NCBI RefSeq assembly: GCF_036345155.1
Contig: NZ_CP107772.1
Location: forward strand, 1,922,001 to 1,986,000
DNA from: Streptomyces sp. NBC_00582
GTDB taxonomy: Bacteria > Actinomycetota > Actinomycetes > Streptomycetales > Streptomycetaceae
DNA length: 64,000 bases
Reading direction: 5' to 3'
Both the position numbers and the translations under genes were made by a program. The stretch's first letter is position 1, and each line of letters starts with the position of its first letter. Of this stretch, positions 36,100 through 44,479 are shown piece by piece. The notes under the pieces are model-generated. The model was not told the origin of the DNA, searched no databases, and was given only the letters and a program-made list of their open reading frames with translations.

Positions 36100-37239
36100 T
36101 CATCTCTTTCGTACGACGACGAAGTCGGCGAGCGCCGTGAACCGGTCCCGCACCTGCTCGGGCATGTCGACGGCGTTCAGGGCCTCGAGGGCGACGGTGT
36201 GCTGACGGCGGGCCTCCTCGGCGGTCCAGTCGCGGCCGCCCGCCTCCTCGATGAGCGCGGCGCGGGCCGCGAACTCCTCCTCGGAGAAGGTCGCGAAGTC
36301 GCTGCTCTTGGCGTCGGCGGCGAGGATCTCGCCGAGCTGCTCGGAGGCGGGGCCGCCCGCCGCGAGCGCCGCCACGACCGGCAGGGACTTCTTGCGCTGG
36401 CGCAGGTCGCTCCAGGTCTGCTTGCCGGTGGAGACCGGGTCGCCCCAGATGCCGAGGAGGTCGTCGACGGCCTGGAAGGCCAGGCCGAGGTGGTAGCCGT
36501 ACTTCTCCAGGGTGTCGGCGGTGCGCTCGTCCGCGCCGCCGAGCACGGCGCCGATGGAGCTGGCGCAGGCCAGCAGGGCGCCGGTCTTGTTGCCCTCCAT
36601 CTCCAGGCACTCCTCGACGCTGACGCGGTCGCGGTGCTCGTAGGAGATGTCCTGGGCCTGGCCGTCGATCAGGGCGCGGGTGGCGGTGGTCAGCCGGCGG
36701 GTGGCGCGGCCGGCCTCGGCGGTGCCGAGTTCGAGGAGGATCTCGTTGGCGAGGGCGAACAGGGCGTCGCCGACCAGGATCGCCTGGGCGGGGCCGTGCA
36801 CCTTCCAGACGGTGTCGCGGTGGCGGCGCTGCTCGTCGCCGTCCATCAGGTCGTCGTGCAGGAGCGAGAAGTTGTGGACCAGCTCCACCGCGACCGCGCC
36901 GGGCACCCCGGTCTCGGGGGCGGCGCCGGTGACCTCGGCGGAGAGCACCGCGAGGGCGGGGCGCACGGCCTTGCCGCCGTCGCCGTCGGTCGGGTTGCCC
37001 TGGGCGTCGATCCAGCCGAAGTGGTAGGCGGCGACCGTGTCCATGGGCGGCGCGAGTCGGTCGACGGCCGCCCGGAGCACCGGAGTGGCCAGGGTGCGGC
37101 CGTGCTCCAGGAGCGCGGTCACGTCCACCGCGGTCCTGCGAGCGGCCGGCGAGGCCGGTGGCACAGTGGGCACAGTTTCTCCTCTTGTTGCGGTACCGGA
37201 GGGGGTGCGGGGGTGTGCCGAGCCGTGCTGATCGAGCAT
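36100..37239 (-). CDS. Polyprenyl (farnesyl-type) diphosphate synthase
   Basis: A 379-residue trans-prenyltransferase. The first Asp-rich motif is LLHDDLMDGDEQRR and the second is AFQAVDDLLGIWGD. The conserved lysine/arginine region is GKAVRPALAVLSAE. In this operon it should make the FPP used by HpnD, although chain length cannot be read with certainty. The ATG at 37239 overlaps the hpnE stop (TGATG). An internal GTG about 22 codons further on (before PTVPPASPAARR) is an alternative. A basic, low-complexity N-terminus of about 35 residues precedes the domain. Confidence 0.85.
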   Translation of the reverse strand: MLDQHGSAHPRTPSGTATRGETVPTVPPASPAARRTAVDVTALLEHGRTLATPVLRAAVDRLAPPMDTVAAYHFGWIDAQGNPTDGDGGKAVRPALAVLSAEVTGAAPETGVPGAVAVELVHNFSLLHDDLMDGDEQRRHRDTVWKVHGPAQAILVGDALFALANEILLELGTAEAGRATRRLTTATRALIDGQAQDISYEHRDRVSVEECLEMEGNKTGALLACASSIGAVLGGADERTADTLEKYGYHLGLAFQAVDDLLGIWGDPVSTGKQTWSDLRQRKKSLPVVAALAAGGPASEQLGEILAADAKSSDFATFSEEEFAARAALIEEAGGRDWTAEEARRQHTVALEALNAVDMPEQVRDRFTALADFVVVRKR

Positions 37240-38639
37240 CAGGCCGCCTCCTCGAACGCGAAGAGCCGGTGGGGTCGGGGCCGGCCGAGGGCGCCGAGCG
37301 CGGCGTCCGCCGCGCTCACGCCGCTGCGGACCGCACTCTCCATGGTCGCGGGCCACCCTGTGGCGGTCCACGCACCGGCCAGGTACAGGCCGGGGGCTTG
37401 GGTGCGGGCGCCGGGACGCAGCCGCCCGACGCCGGGGGTGGGAGCGAAGGTCGCCGTGCGCTCCCGGGTGACGAAGAAGTCCCTCACTCCTGCGCCCCGG
37501 GTGCGGGGCAGCAGCCGTTCGAGCTCGGGAAGATAGCGGGCGCGCAGGTCGGAGACGGGGAGGTCGATCTCGTCCCGCGCCGCGGACTGGGACAGCGCGA
37601 GGTACTGGCCCTCGCGCAGCCCGGAGGCGTCGGTGCGGTCGAACACCCACTGCACGGGGGTGCCGAGCGCGGCGAGGAAGGGGGCGTCCAGCACCGCCCG
37701 GTCGTAGACGACATGGACGTTGAGGATGGGGGCGGTGCCGATCTCCAGCAGCCGTTCGGGGGCGTCGAGAGCGCCGGGCGGCAGCAGGTCGTGGGTCTCA
37801 CGCTGCGGTACGGCGAGGACGACGGCGTCGGCGGTGAGCCTCTCGCCGGGCACCTGGACGCTCCAGCGGCCGTCCTCCGCCGGGGAGACGGCGGTGACGC
37901 GGGTACGGACCTCGGTGCGCACGCCCGCGGAGTCGAGCGCCTTGCGGGCCAGCCGGTCGTGGAGGTCGCCGAGGGGGACCTGGGCCCAGCCGATGTCGGC
38001 GGCGCCCGGGTCGGACAGCAGACCGGTCTTGAACACCATCGCGGCGAGTGCCAGCGAGGCCTCGCCCGCGACCGCGTTGAGGGTGGCGACCCCGACCAGG
38101 TCCCACAGGGCCTCGACGGCGCGCGCGGACTGGCCGTGCGCGGTCAGCCAGCTGCCGAAGTCCTGCGTGTCCAGCGCCGGGTCGGCGAGGTCGAGCCTCT
38201 GGAGGGCGAGCGCGGCCCGGCCCACCCGGGCGCGGTCGGCGAGGGAGAGGTGCGGGTAGGTCGCGAGGCTGCGCCCGAGGTGCAGGGGGACCGGGAGCGC
38301 GTCGCGGCGCAGCCTGCCGAGTCTGCGCCCCTTGGGCCTCGCGACATCGACAACGGGCACGTCGAGACGATTTTGCAGGGGCGCGAGCGCCGCCCCGTCG
38401 ATGCGGTCGAGGAACCAGCGGTAGGCGGTGCAGCAGCGCAGATAGACATGCTGGCCGTTGTCGACGGTCAGGTCGCCGCGCCGGAAGGAGAAGGCCAGAC
38501 CGCCGAGGCGGGGCCGGCCCTCCAGCAGGGTGACGCGCACGCCCGCGTCGGCGAGCGCGAGCGCGGCGGTGACACCGGCGAGTCCGCCGCCGACGACGAC
38601 CGCGTGCCGTCCGTCGGCAGCCTGCCGTTCGTCGCTCAT
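37239..38639 (-). CDS. hpnE: Hydroxysqualene dehydroxylase
   Basis: A 466-residue FAD-dependent amine-oxidase-fold enzyme that reduces hydroxysqualene to squalene. The dinucleotide-binding loop is HAVVVGGGLAGVTAALALADAG followed by [10 protein letters not shown]. The C-terminal FAD motif is GLYLAGAWTATGWPATMESAV. The gene is coupled on both sides. Its ATG overlaps the stop of a 56-codon ORF (ATGA) and its stop overlaps the prenyl synthase start. HpnC-D-E together convert two FPP to squalene. Confidence 0.91.
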   Translation of the reverse strand: MSDERQAADGRHAVVVGGGLAGVTAALALADAGVRVTLLEGRPRLGGLAFSFRRGDLTVDNGQHVYLRCCTAYRWFLDRIDGAALAPLQNRLDVPVVDVARPKGRRLGRLRRDALPVPLHLGRSLATYPHLSLADRARVGRAALALQRLDLADPALDTQDFGSWLTAHGQSARAVEALWDLVGVATLNAVAGEASLALAAMVFKTGLLSDPGAADIGWAQVPLGDLHDRLARKALDSAGVRTEVRTRVTAVSPAEDGRWSVQVPGERLTADAVVLAVPQRETHDLLPPGALDAPERLLEIGTAPILNVHVVYDRAVLDAPFLAALGTPVQWVFDRTDASGLREGQYLALSQSAARDEIDLPVSDLRARYLPELERLLPRTRGAGVRDFFVTRERTATFAPTPGVGRLRPGARTQAPGLYLAGAWTATGWPATMESAVRSGVSAADAALGALGRPRPHRLFAFEEAA

Positions 38640-38806
38640 CGCGCACCCTCCCCTGCCGCCCTGCCGTGGTAGGTGAACTCTGCACGGCGGGCGGTCGCAC
38701 TCAGGGACGCCGCGCCGCAGCGGAGGGTTGCGTGCCGCTTTTCCTCGGTTCCTGCGGGTTCTCCGGCGGCATCACCCTGACCCACGGTGTCGCCCACGGT
38801 CCCCAT
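38636..38806 (-). CDS. Small 56-residue protein between hpnD and hpnE
   Basis: The gap between hpnD and hpnE is exactly filled by an ORF with ATG 38806 overlapping the hpnD stop (TGATG) and a TGA overlapping the hpnE start (ATGA, 38636-38639). The product is soluble, with a Gly/Ala-rich N-terminus (MGTVGDTVGQGDAAGEPAG) and a basic core (EKRHATLRCGAASLSATARR, then AEFTYHGR). It may be the Streptomyces family I recall as DUF6380, but this is not certain. Double translational coupling argues that it is real. The role is unknown; an accessory factor for squalene synthesis, or merely a coupling device, are both possible. Confidence 0.65.
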   Translation of the reverse strand: MGTVGDTVGQGDAAGEPAGTEEKRHATLRCGAASLSATARRAEFTYHGRAAGEGAR

Positions 38807-39756
38807 CAGGGGTGCCTCCTGACGGTCTGTCGCGAGACGTGCCGGGCGTCCAGGCCCGACAGGCCGCGTACGGCGACGTAGGCCTTCTCCCGGCCCGGGA
38901 GCGAGACGCGGCCGCGCAGCACGGCGCCGGGGTCGCGTTCGATGCGGTCCAGGAGGCGGCGGTAGATGCCGGCCATGGCGGCGACGCAGGCGCCGCTGCG
39001 CCGGTCGAGCAGCGGCAGCAGCCGGTAGCCCTCGGCGAACAGGGCGCGGGCCCGGCGCACCTCGAAGTGCACGAGCCCCGCGAAGTCGGAGCCCTCCGGC
39101 GGTACCGGCCCGTCGAACCCGGCCGAGCAGCCGAACTTGGCGAGGTCGTCGGCGGGCAGATAGGTGCGGCCGCCGGCCGCGTCCTCGCGGACGTCCCGGA
39201 GGATGTTCGTCAACTGGAGCGCGAGCCCGAGCGTGTCGGCGTACTCCGGCGCGCGTTCCGCACCGCGCGCCCCGGGTTCCGTACCGAACACGCCGAGCGA
39301 GAGGCGTCCGATGGCGCCCGCAACACAGCGGCAGTACGCCTTCAGGTCGTCCCAGGTCTCGTAGGTCTCGCCGCGTACGTCCATCAGGACGCCGTCGATG
39401 AGTTCGTCCAGGCCCCCCAGCGGGACCGGGAAGACACCGGCGGTGTGGGCGAGGGCGACCGCGACGGGGTCGGTGTCGTCCTCGTCGACCTCGCCCTCGC
39501 GGACCCGGGCGAGCAGCGCGCGGGTGTCCTCGAGGCGGGTGATCTTGACCTTGTCGTCCAGGGCGCCGTCGCCGATGTCGTCGACGCGGCGGGAGAACGC
39601 GTACAGCGCCGACATCGCGCGGCGCTTGGGTGTGGGCAGCAGCCGGATCCCGTAGGCGAAGTTACGGGCCTGCTGTCCGGTGACGGCCTCGCAGTAGCTG
39701 TAGGCGGCGAGTACCGGTGCGGACACGTGCGGTGACGACTCCACGGTCCGGATCAC
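38806..39756 (-). CDS. hpnD: Presqualene diphosphate synthase
   Basis: A 316-residue trans-isoprenyl diphosphate synthase (squalene/phytoene synthase family) that couples two FPP to presqualene diphosphate. The first Asp-rich motif is FSRRVDDIGDGALDD and the second is LQLTNILRDVREDAAGGRTY followed by LP. YCRCVAGAIGRLSLGVFG is also typical. The GTG start at 39756 shares GTGA with the hpnC stop. Together with HpnC and HpnE it replaces eukaryote-type squalene synthase. Confidence 0.91.
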   Translation of the reverse strand: MIRTVESSPHVSAPVLAAYSYCEAVTGQQARNFAYGIRLLPTPKRRAMSALYAFSRRVDDIGDGALDDKVKITRLEDTRALLARVREGEVDEDDTDPVAVALAHTAGVFPVPLGGLDELIDGVLMDVRGETYETWDDLKAYCRCVAGAIGRLSLGVFGTEPGARGAERAPEYADTLGLALQLTNILRDVREDAAGGRTYLPADDLAKFGCSAGFDGPVPPEGSDFAGLVHFEVRRARALFAEGYRLLPLLDRRSGACVAAMAGIYRRLLDRIERDPGAVLRGRVSLPGREKAYVAVRGLSGLDARHVSRQTVRRHP

Positions 39757-40661
39757 CCCTCTCCTCGCAGGGTCACGCCCACCTCGCGCAGCAACCGGAG
39801 CTTGCCGGGCTTGGGCGGGCCGGGAAGTACGTCGTGTCCTGCGGCGGCGATCGCGTGGATCGCCGCCCTTCCCCCCGCGACGAACCCGGCGAGCAGCAGC
39901 CTCAGTCTGCCGTGGACGCTACCCACGAGGGGGGCGCCTTCATTCAGCAGATCGCGGGCGCGTTGCGCCTCGTACGCGACCAGGGCGCGTACGGAGGCGC
40001 TCGCCGTGGGTGCGGCGAGGTCCGCCTCCCGCACATGGAAGCGCCTCATGTCGGCGGCGGGCAGGTAGACGCGGTCGCGGCCTAGGTCCTCGGCCACGTC
40101 CTGCAGGTGTTCGACGATCTGCAGTGCGGTGCAGATCGCGTCGGAGCGGCGGATCCGCTCGGGGGTCGAGACGCCGGTGACGGCGAGGACGAGACGGCCG
40201 ACCGGGTTGGCGGACAGCTCGCAGTAGGCGAGGAGGTCGTCGTAGGTCTCGTAGCGCTGGACGAGCTGGTCCTGGCGGTTGGCGGCGATCAGGCCGAGGA
40301 ACGGCTCGGGGGTGAGGGAGTGACGGCGGACCGTGGGCAGCAGGGCGCGCAGCAGCGGGTGGCGGGGCGCTTCGGAGGTCTCGAAGACGCGGCGCAGGTC
40401 GGCCTCGAAGGCGTCGAGGAGGAGCAGGCGGTCCTCGGCGTCGGCGGCCGGGACGCCGAGGAGGGCGGCGTCGGCGCCGCCGGGGGCGAGGTCGCCGTCA
40501 CCGATGTCGTCGACGAGGCGGGCGAAGCCGTAGACGGCCATGAGGTCCTCGCGCCAGGCCCGGGGCAGGAAGAACGGCGCCACCGGGAAGTTCTCGTCCG
40601 CGGCCTTGTCGAGGATGCCGCGCTCCGGGCCGTCGGTGCGGGGCACGGCAGGCGCCGTCAT
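39753..40661 (-). CDS. hpnC: Hydroxysqualene synthase
   Basis: A 302-residue squalene/phytoene-synthase-family enzyme that converts presqualene diphosphate to hydroxysqualene. Motifs are FARLVDDIGDGDLAPGG (first Asp-rich region), YCELSANPVGRLVLAVTGV and LQIVEHLQDVAEDLGRDRVY then LP (second). It is the first gene of the hopanoid operon. ATG 40661 was chosen over an in-frame upstream start since MTAPAVPRTDGPERGILDKA matches the usual HpnC N-terminus. Confidence 0.91.
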   Translation of the reverse strand: MTAPAVPRTDGPERGILDKAADENFPVAPFFLPRAWREDLMAVYGFARLVDDIGDGDLAPGGADAALLGVPAADAEDRLLLLDAFEADLRRVFETSEAPRHPLLRALLPTVRRHSLTPEPFLGLIAANRQDQLVQRYETYDDLLAYCELSANPVGRLVLAVTGVSTPERIRRSDAICTALQIVEHLQDVAEDLGRDRVYLPAADMRRFHVREADLAAPTASASVRALVAYEAQRARDLLNEGAPLVGSVHGRLRLLLAGFVAGGRAAIHAIAAAGHDVLPGPPKPGKLRLLREVGVTLRGEG

Positions 40662-41022
40662 CGTCCACGACCCGGGGCAGGGACGGCACATGCTGCGTTG
40701 AGCTGGGGAGTTTCCGTAGCCATTGCCGTCACATCTCCCGTTCTACACCGCCGACCCAAGACACACTATTTCGGACACGCCGCCCGGCCGTCCGCACGGC
40801 AGCCCCGACCGAGGGTGTCGCGCATTATCGCCCCACTTGACGCGTTTCGGGAGCTGTCACAGCTTACGTTGTACAACGCGTCGAGGTTCGCGCGGGTGTC
40901 CCGCAGATCACAACAACACACCGATTGACGCCAAGATTCCTACGCCGCGCAGGAGTTGACGTTTCCTTTGCAGACGCGGGGCCCCACCGGTCAGTTCCGG
41001 CAGGGCCCGGGTCCGTCCGGGG
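40662..41022 (-). promoter_or_regulatory. 361-base upstream region of the hopanoid operon, with two adjacent palindromes
   Basis: This gap separates the hopanoid operon start from the end of the ABC exporter gene and must hold the operon promoter. Two perfect palindromes stand side by side: AGCTGTCACAGCT (40852-40864) and CGTTGTACAACG (40867-40878), about 200 bases upstream of hpnC. They are candidate regulator sites. No sigma-factor motif was recognised with confidence. No coding potential is seen. Confidence 0.5.
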
Positions 41023-41802
41023 TTACTTGCCCGTGAACTTCTCGTACTCCTTGAGGACCTCTTCGGTCGGTCCGTCCAGGCGCAGTTCGCCGCGTTCCAG
41101 CCACAGGACGCGGTCGCAGGTGTCGCGGATCGACTTGTTGCTGTGGCTGACCAGAAACACCGTGCCCGCGTGCTTGCGCAGCTCCCGGATGCGTTCCTCG
41201 GAGCGCTTCTGGAACTTGCGGTCGCCGGTGGCCAGGGCCTCGTCGATCATCAGGACGTCGTGGTCCTTGGCGGCGGCGATGGAGAACCGCAGCCGGGCCG
41301 CCATGCCGGAGGAGTAGGTGCGCATCGGCAGGGTGATGAAGTCGCCCTTCTCGTTGATGCCGGAGAAGTCGACGATCTCCTGGTAGCGCTCCTTGATCTG
41401 CTCCCGGGACATGCCCATGGCGAGGCCGCCGAGGATGACGTTGCGCTCGCCGGTGAGGTCGTTCATCAGGGCCGCGTTGACGCCGAGCAGCGAGGGCTGG
41501 CCGTCGGTGTAGACCTTGCCGCTCTCCGGCGGCAGCAGTCCGGCGATGGCGCGCAGCAGCGTGGACTTGCCGGAGCCGTTGGAGCCGATCAGACCGATGG
41601 CCTCGCCCCGGTAGGCGACGAAGGAGACGCCCCGTACGGCGTGCACCTTGCGCACGCCGCGTTCCTCGCCGCGCTTGACGATCCGGCTGAGGGCGGCGGT
41701 GGCGCTGCCCTTGCCGGTCTTGGCGCCGTTGACGCGGTAGACGATGTGCACGTCGTCGGCGATGACGGTGGGGATCCGCTGCCCGGGTACCTGGTCAGCC
41801 AC
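41023..41802 (-). CDS. ABC exporter ATPase (polysaccharide/teichoic-acid type)
   Basis: A 259-residue ATP-binding subunit of the TagH/Wzt class. Walker A is GSNGSGKSTLLRAI, the signature-type region is YSSGMAARLRFSIAAAKD, Walker B is VLMIDEALATGD, and the H-loop is LVSHSNKSIRD. There is no C-terminal carbohydrate-binding domain, as in TagH-like short forms. It overlaps the permease gene by eight bases and should energise export of the polymer made by the upstream genes. Confidence 0.88.
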   Translation of the reverse strand: MADQVPGQRIPTVIADDVHIVYRVNGAKTGKGSATAALSRIVKRGEERGVRKVHAVRGVSFVAYRGEAIGLIGSNGSGKSTLLRAIAGLLPPESGKVYTDGQPSLLGVNAALMNDLTGERNVILGGLAMGMSREQIKERYQEIVDFSGINEKGDFITLPMRTYSSGMAARLRFSIAAAKDHDVLMIDEALATGDRKFQKRSEERIRELRKHAGTVFLVSHSNKSIRDTCDRVLWLERGELRLDGPTEEVLKEYEKFTGK

Positions 41803-42724
41803 GGCCGTACCTCTCCTCCGCCTTCCAGAAGTACAGGAAGCCGCCGACCGCGAGCAGCACGGCCCAGCCGCCGGCGACGGCCCAGACGTGGTCGGGGAGG
41901 TTCTCGGCGCCGTACTCCTCGATGAGCGCGAAGCGCATGAGGTCCATGTAGATCGCGGCCGGGTTCCACTGCAGGACGTTGGCCACCCACTGCGGCTTGT
42001 CGGCGAGGAAGACGGGGATGGAGAACATCACGCCGGAGGCGTACATCCAGGTCCGCATCACGAACGGCATGAGCTGGGCGAGGTCGGGGGTCTTCGCTCC
42101 GGCCCGGGCGAAGATCAGCGCCAGTCCGGTGTTGAAGGCGAACTGCAGGACCAGCACCGGCACGATCAGCGCCCAGGAGGCGTCCGGATAGCTGCCGAAG
42201 CCGATCACGACGACGAACATCACCAGCATCGAGTACAGCAGCTGCTGGAGCTGCTGGAGCGCGAAGGAGATCGGCAGGGAGGCGCGCGGGAAGTGCAGCG
42301 CGCGCACCAGACCGAGGTTGCCGGAGATCGCCCGGACCCCGCTCATCACGGAGCTCTGGGTGAAGGTGAACACGAAGACGCCCGTGACCAGGAACGGGAT
42401 GTACACGTCCTTGGACATGCCGCGGCTGGCGTTGAGCAGCACACCGAAGATCATGAAGTACACGAACGCGTTCAGCAGCGGGGTCGCCACCTGCCACAGC
42501 TGGCCGAGCTTGGCCTGGCTGTACTGCGCGGTCAGCTTCGCCCGGGAGAACGCCAGGATGAAGTGCCGGCGTCCCCAGAGCTGGCGGACGTACTCCCGCA
42601 CCGCGGGACGGGCGCCGCTCACGGCCAGCCCGTACTTGGCGGCGAGCTGTGCGGCCGTGAGGCCCTGGTCGGGCGACGGAGGTGCACTCACCGCGACTCC
42701 GCCGTCATGCGTTGTCTCACTCAC
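41795..42724 (-). CDS. ABC exporter permease (TagG/Wzm type)
   Basis: A 309-residue ABC-2 type transporter with about six transmembrane helices (for example LLNAFVYFMIFGVLLNASRG, SMLVMFVVVIGFGSYPDA, WALIVPVLVLQFAFNTGLAL). The FTQSSVMSGVRAISGNLGLVR loop and the amphipathic start of the membrane domain are typical of lipid-linked polysaccharide exporters. GTG 42724 is taken as the start. GTG 42754 is also in frame, and neither has a strong ribosome site. It pairs with the ATPase that follows. Confidence 0.85.
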   Translation of the reverse strand: MSETTHDGGVAVSAPPSPDQGLTAAQLAAKYGLAVSGARPAVREYVRQLWGRRHFILAFSRAKLTAQYSQAKLGQLWQVATPLLNAFVYFMIFGVLLNASRGMSKDVYIPFLVTGVFVFTFTQSSVMSGVRAISGNLGLVRALHFPRASLPISFALQQLQQLLYSMLVMFVVVIGFGSYPDASWALIVPVLVLQFAFNTGLALIFARAGAKTPDLAQLMPFVMRTWMYASGVMFSIPVFLADKPQWVANVLQWNPAAIYMDLMRFALIEEYGAENLPDHVWAVAGGWAVLLAVGGFLYFWKAEERYGRG

Positions 42725-42821
42725 AAGTAGGAAACTTTCGTCTTCGCGATGCACAGCCTTGACGGGGCTGGCATGAGCCGGGGACTCGCGGTGCGGCCGG
42801 GAGCCCTCTGGGACGAGCTTG

Positions 42822-43703
42822 TCAGATGACCGGGGGGCGGCCCAGTCGGGTCAGCCGCCACACCGTACGCCACTTCATGGGCCTGCGCGGCCCGCACGGT
42901 GTGGTCCAGCCTTCCCGGAAACCGCCGAGCCACGCCTTCAGCGCGGACCGCGAGGGCCGCCGGGCCAGGGTCAGCAGCAGCCACACCCCGAGATAGACGG
43001 GGACCAGCACGGCGGGCAGATTGCGCCGGGCCAGCCAGACCCGGTTGCGGGCCACCATGCGGTGGTAGACCGCGTGCCGCGAGGGGGCGGTCGTGGGGTG
43101 GTACAGCACCATGTCGGACCGGTAGTCGATCATCCAGCCCGCGTCGAGGGCCCGCCACGCCAGGTCCGTCTCCTCGTGGGCGTAGAAGAACTCGTCCGGC
43201 AGTCCGCCCACCTCCGCGAAGACCTTCGTACGGACGGCGTTGGCGCCGCCGAGGAAGGTGGTGACCCGGGAGGAGCGCATCGGGTCGGAGGCCCGCAGCC
43301 GCGGGACGTGCCGGCGCTGGGTGACGCCGGTGTCCGGGTCGGCGATGCGGAAGCTGACGATGCCGAGCCGCGGGTCGGCCTCGAAGGCCCGCCGGCACAG
43401 TTCGGCGGTGTCGTGGTGGGCCAGCAGGCCGTCGTCGTCCAGGAAGAGCAGGACGTCGACGTCCCGGCCGGCGGGGCCGAAGGCCTCGATGCCGACGTTG
43501 CGGCCGCCGGGGATGCCCAGGTTCTCGGGCAGCTCGACCGTGCGCACGCCCTCGGGGACGTCCGGGACGGGCGAGCCGTTGCCGACCACGACGACCCGGA
43601 CCGGGTCGCCGTCCTGCTTGGCGACCGAGTCGATCAGGGCCCTGAGCTCGTCGGGGCGGTTGCCCATGGTGATGATCACCGCCCCGACCTTCAGGCCGCT
43701 CAC
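42822..43703 (-). CDS. Family 2 glycosyltransferase
   Basis: A 293-residue GT-A fold glycosyltransferase. The nucleotide-binding N-terminus KVGAVIITMGNRPDELRALI, the metal-binding DDD in VLLFLDDDGLLAHHD, and the acceptor region FFYAHEETDLAWRALDAGW (ED motif region) are plain. A hydrophobic stretch near the C-terminus (LPAVLVPVYLGVWLLLTLA) suggests membrane attachment. It starts with GTG 43703 sharing GTGA with the stop of the CDP-alcohol phosphotransferase gene. It resembles rhamnosyl- or galactofuranosyl-type transferases. The donor sugar is unknown. Confidence 0.87.
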   Translation of the reverse strand: MSGLKVGAVIITMGNRPDELRALIDSVAKQDGDPVRVVVVGNGSPVPDVPEGVRTVELPENLGIPGGRNVGIEAFGPAGRDVDVLLFLDDDGLLAHHDTAELCRRAFEADPRLGIVSFRIADPDTGVTQRRHVPRLRASDPMRSSRVTTFLGGANAVRTKVFAEVGGLPDEFFYAHEETDLAWRALDAGWMIDYRSDMVLYHPTTAPSRHAVYHRMVARNRVWLARRNLPAVLVPVYLGVWLLLTLARRPSRSALKAWLGGFREGWTTPCGPRRPMKWRTVWRLTRLGRPPVI

Positions 43704-44479
43704 TTGAGCCTGCTCGACGCGAGGATCGACACCAGGTGCAGCAGGGTCTGGAGCACGGCGATGCCCGCGAGGACGGCGACGCCGAGCCGGGTGAGGAAGA
43801 GGTCGCCGCGGATCTGGTCGACGACCGCCAGGGCCAGGATCAGCAGGGACGCCTCGATGCCGAGGATCAGCCGGTGGAACTTCAGCGCGGCGGCGGCCCG
43901 GCGGGCCAGCGCCATGCCGGAGGAGCGCATCTCGGCGGCGGCCTCCTGGACCGGCGGCTTGCCGGTCTGGTGGCGGGCGACGCCGACCAGGTCGGTCTCG
44001 GCCTTGATCAGGATCGCGCCGAGCGCGGCCAGGGTGCCGAGGAAGGCCCACAGCCAGTCGATCCGGCCGCTGCCCCACAGGTCGGCGGCGCGCAGCCCGA
44101 GGCCGACCAGCACGGCGGCGTCGGTCAGGTACGCGCCGACGCGGTCGAGGTAGACCCCGTTCAGCGAGTACATCTTCTTCCAGCGCGCGATCTCACCGTC
44201 GACGCAGTCCAGCAGCAGGTAGAGCTGGACGCAGAGCACGCCGAGGACGGCGCCCGGGATCCCCGGCACGAGCAGTGCCGGGGCCGAGAGCACGCCGAAG
44301 ACGGTCATCAGGTACGTGAGCTGGTTGGGCGTGACCCTGGTGTTGACCAGGTAGCGGTCCACCCGCAGGGACACCTCACGCATGTAGAGGCGTCCCATCC
44401 AGTGCTCACCGCTGCGCCGGTCCTTCACCCCCGGGGGGTGGACGACCGGTCTGAGTTCAGCTACCGATGGCCTTGACAT
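43700..44479 (-). CDS. CDP-alcohol phosphotransferase (small)
   Basis: A 259-residue integral membrane enzyme. The family signature is LLLDCVDGEIARWKKMYSLN followed by GVYLDRVGAYLTD (DxxDGxxAR...GxxxDxxxD). Six membrane helices can be drawn. It transfers a phospho-alcohol from a CDP-activated donor to an acceptor alcohol. It overlaps the dehydrogenase-like gene by 23 bases. It is one of two such enzymes in this operon, which implies at least one phosphodiester-linked polyol product. Confidence 0.87.
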   Translation of the reverse strand: MSRPSVAELRPVVHPPGVKDRRSGEHWMGRLYMREVSLRVDRYLVNTRVTPNQLTYLMTVFGVLSAPALLVPGIPGAVLGVLCVQLYLLLDCVDGEIARWKKMYSLNGVYLDRVGAYLTDAAVLVGLGLRAADLWGSGRIDWLWAFLGTLAALGAILIKAETDLVGVARHQTGKPPVQEAAAEMRSSGMALARRAAAALKFHRLILGIEASLLILALAVVDQIRGDLFLTRLGVAVLAGIAVLQTLLHLVSILASSRLK

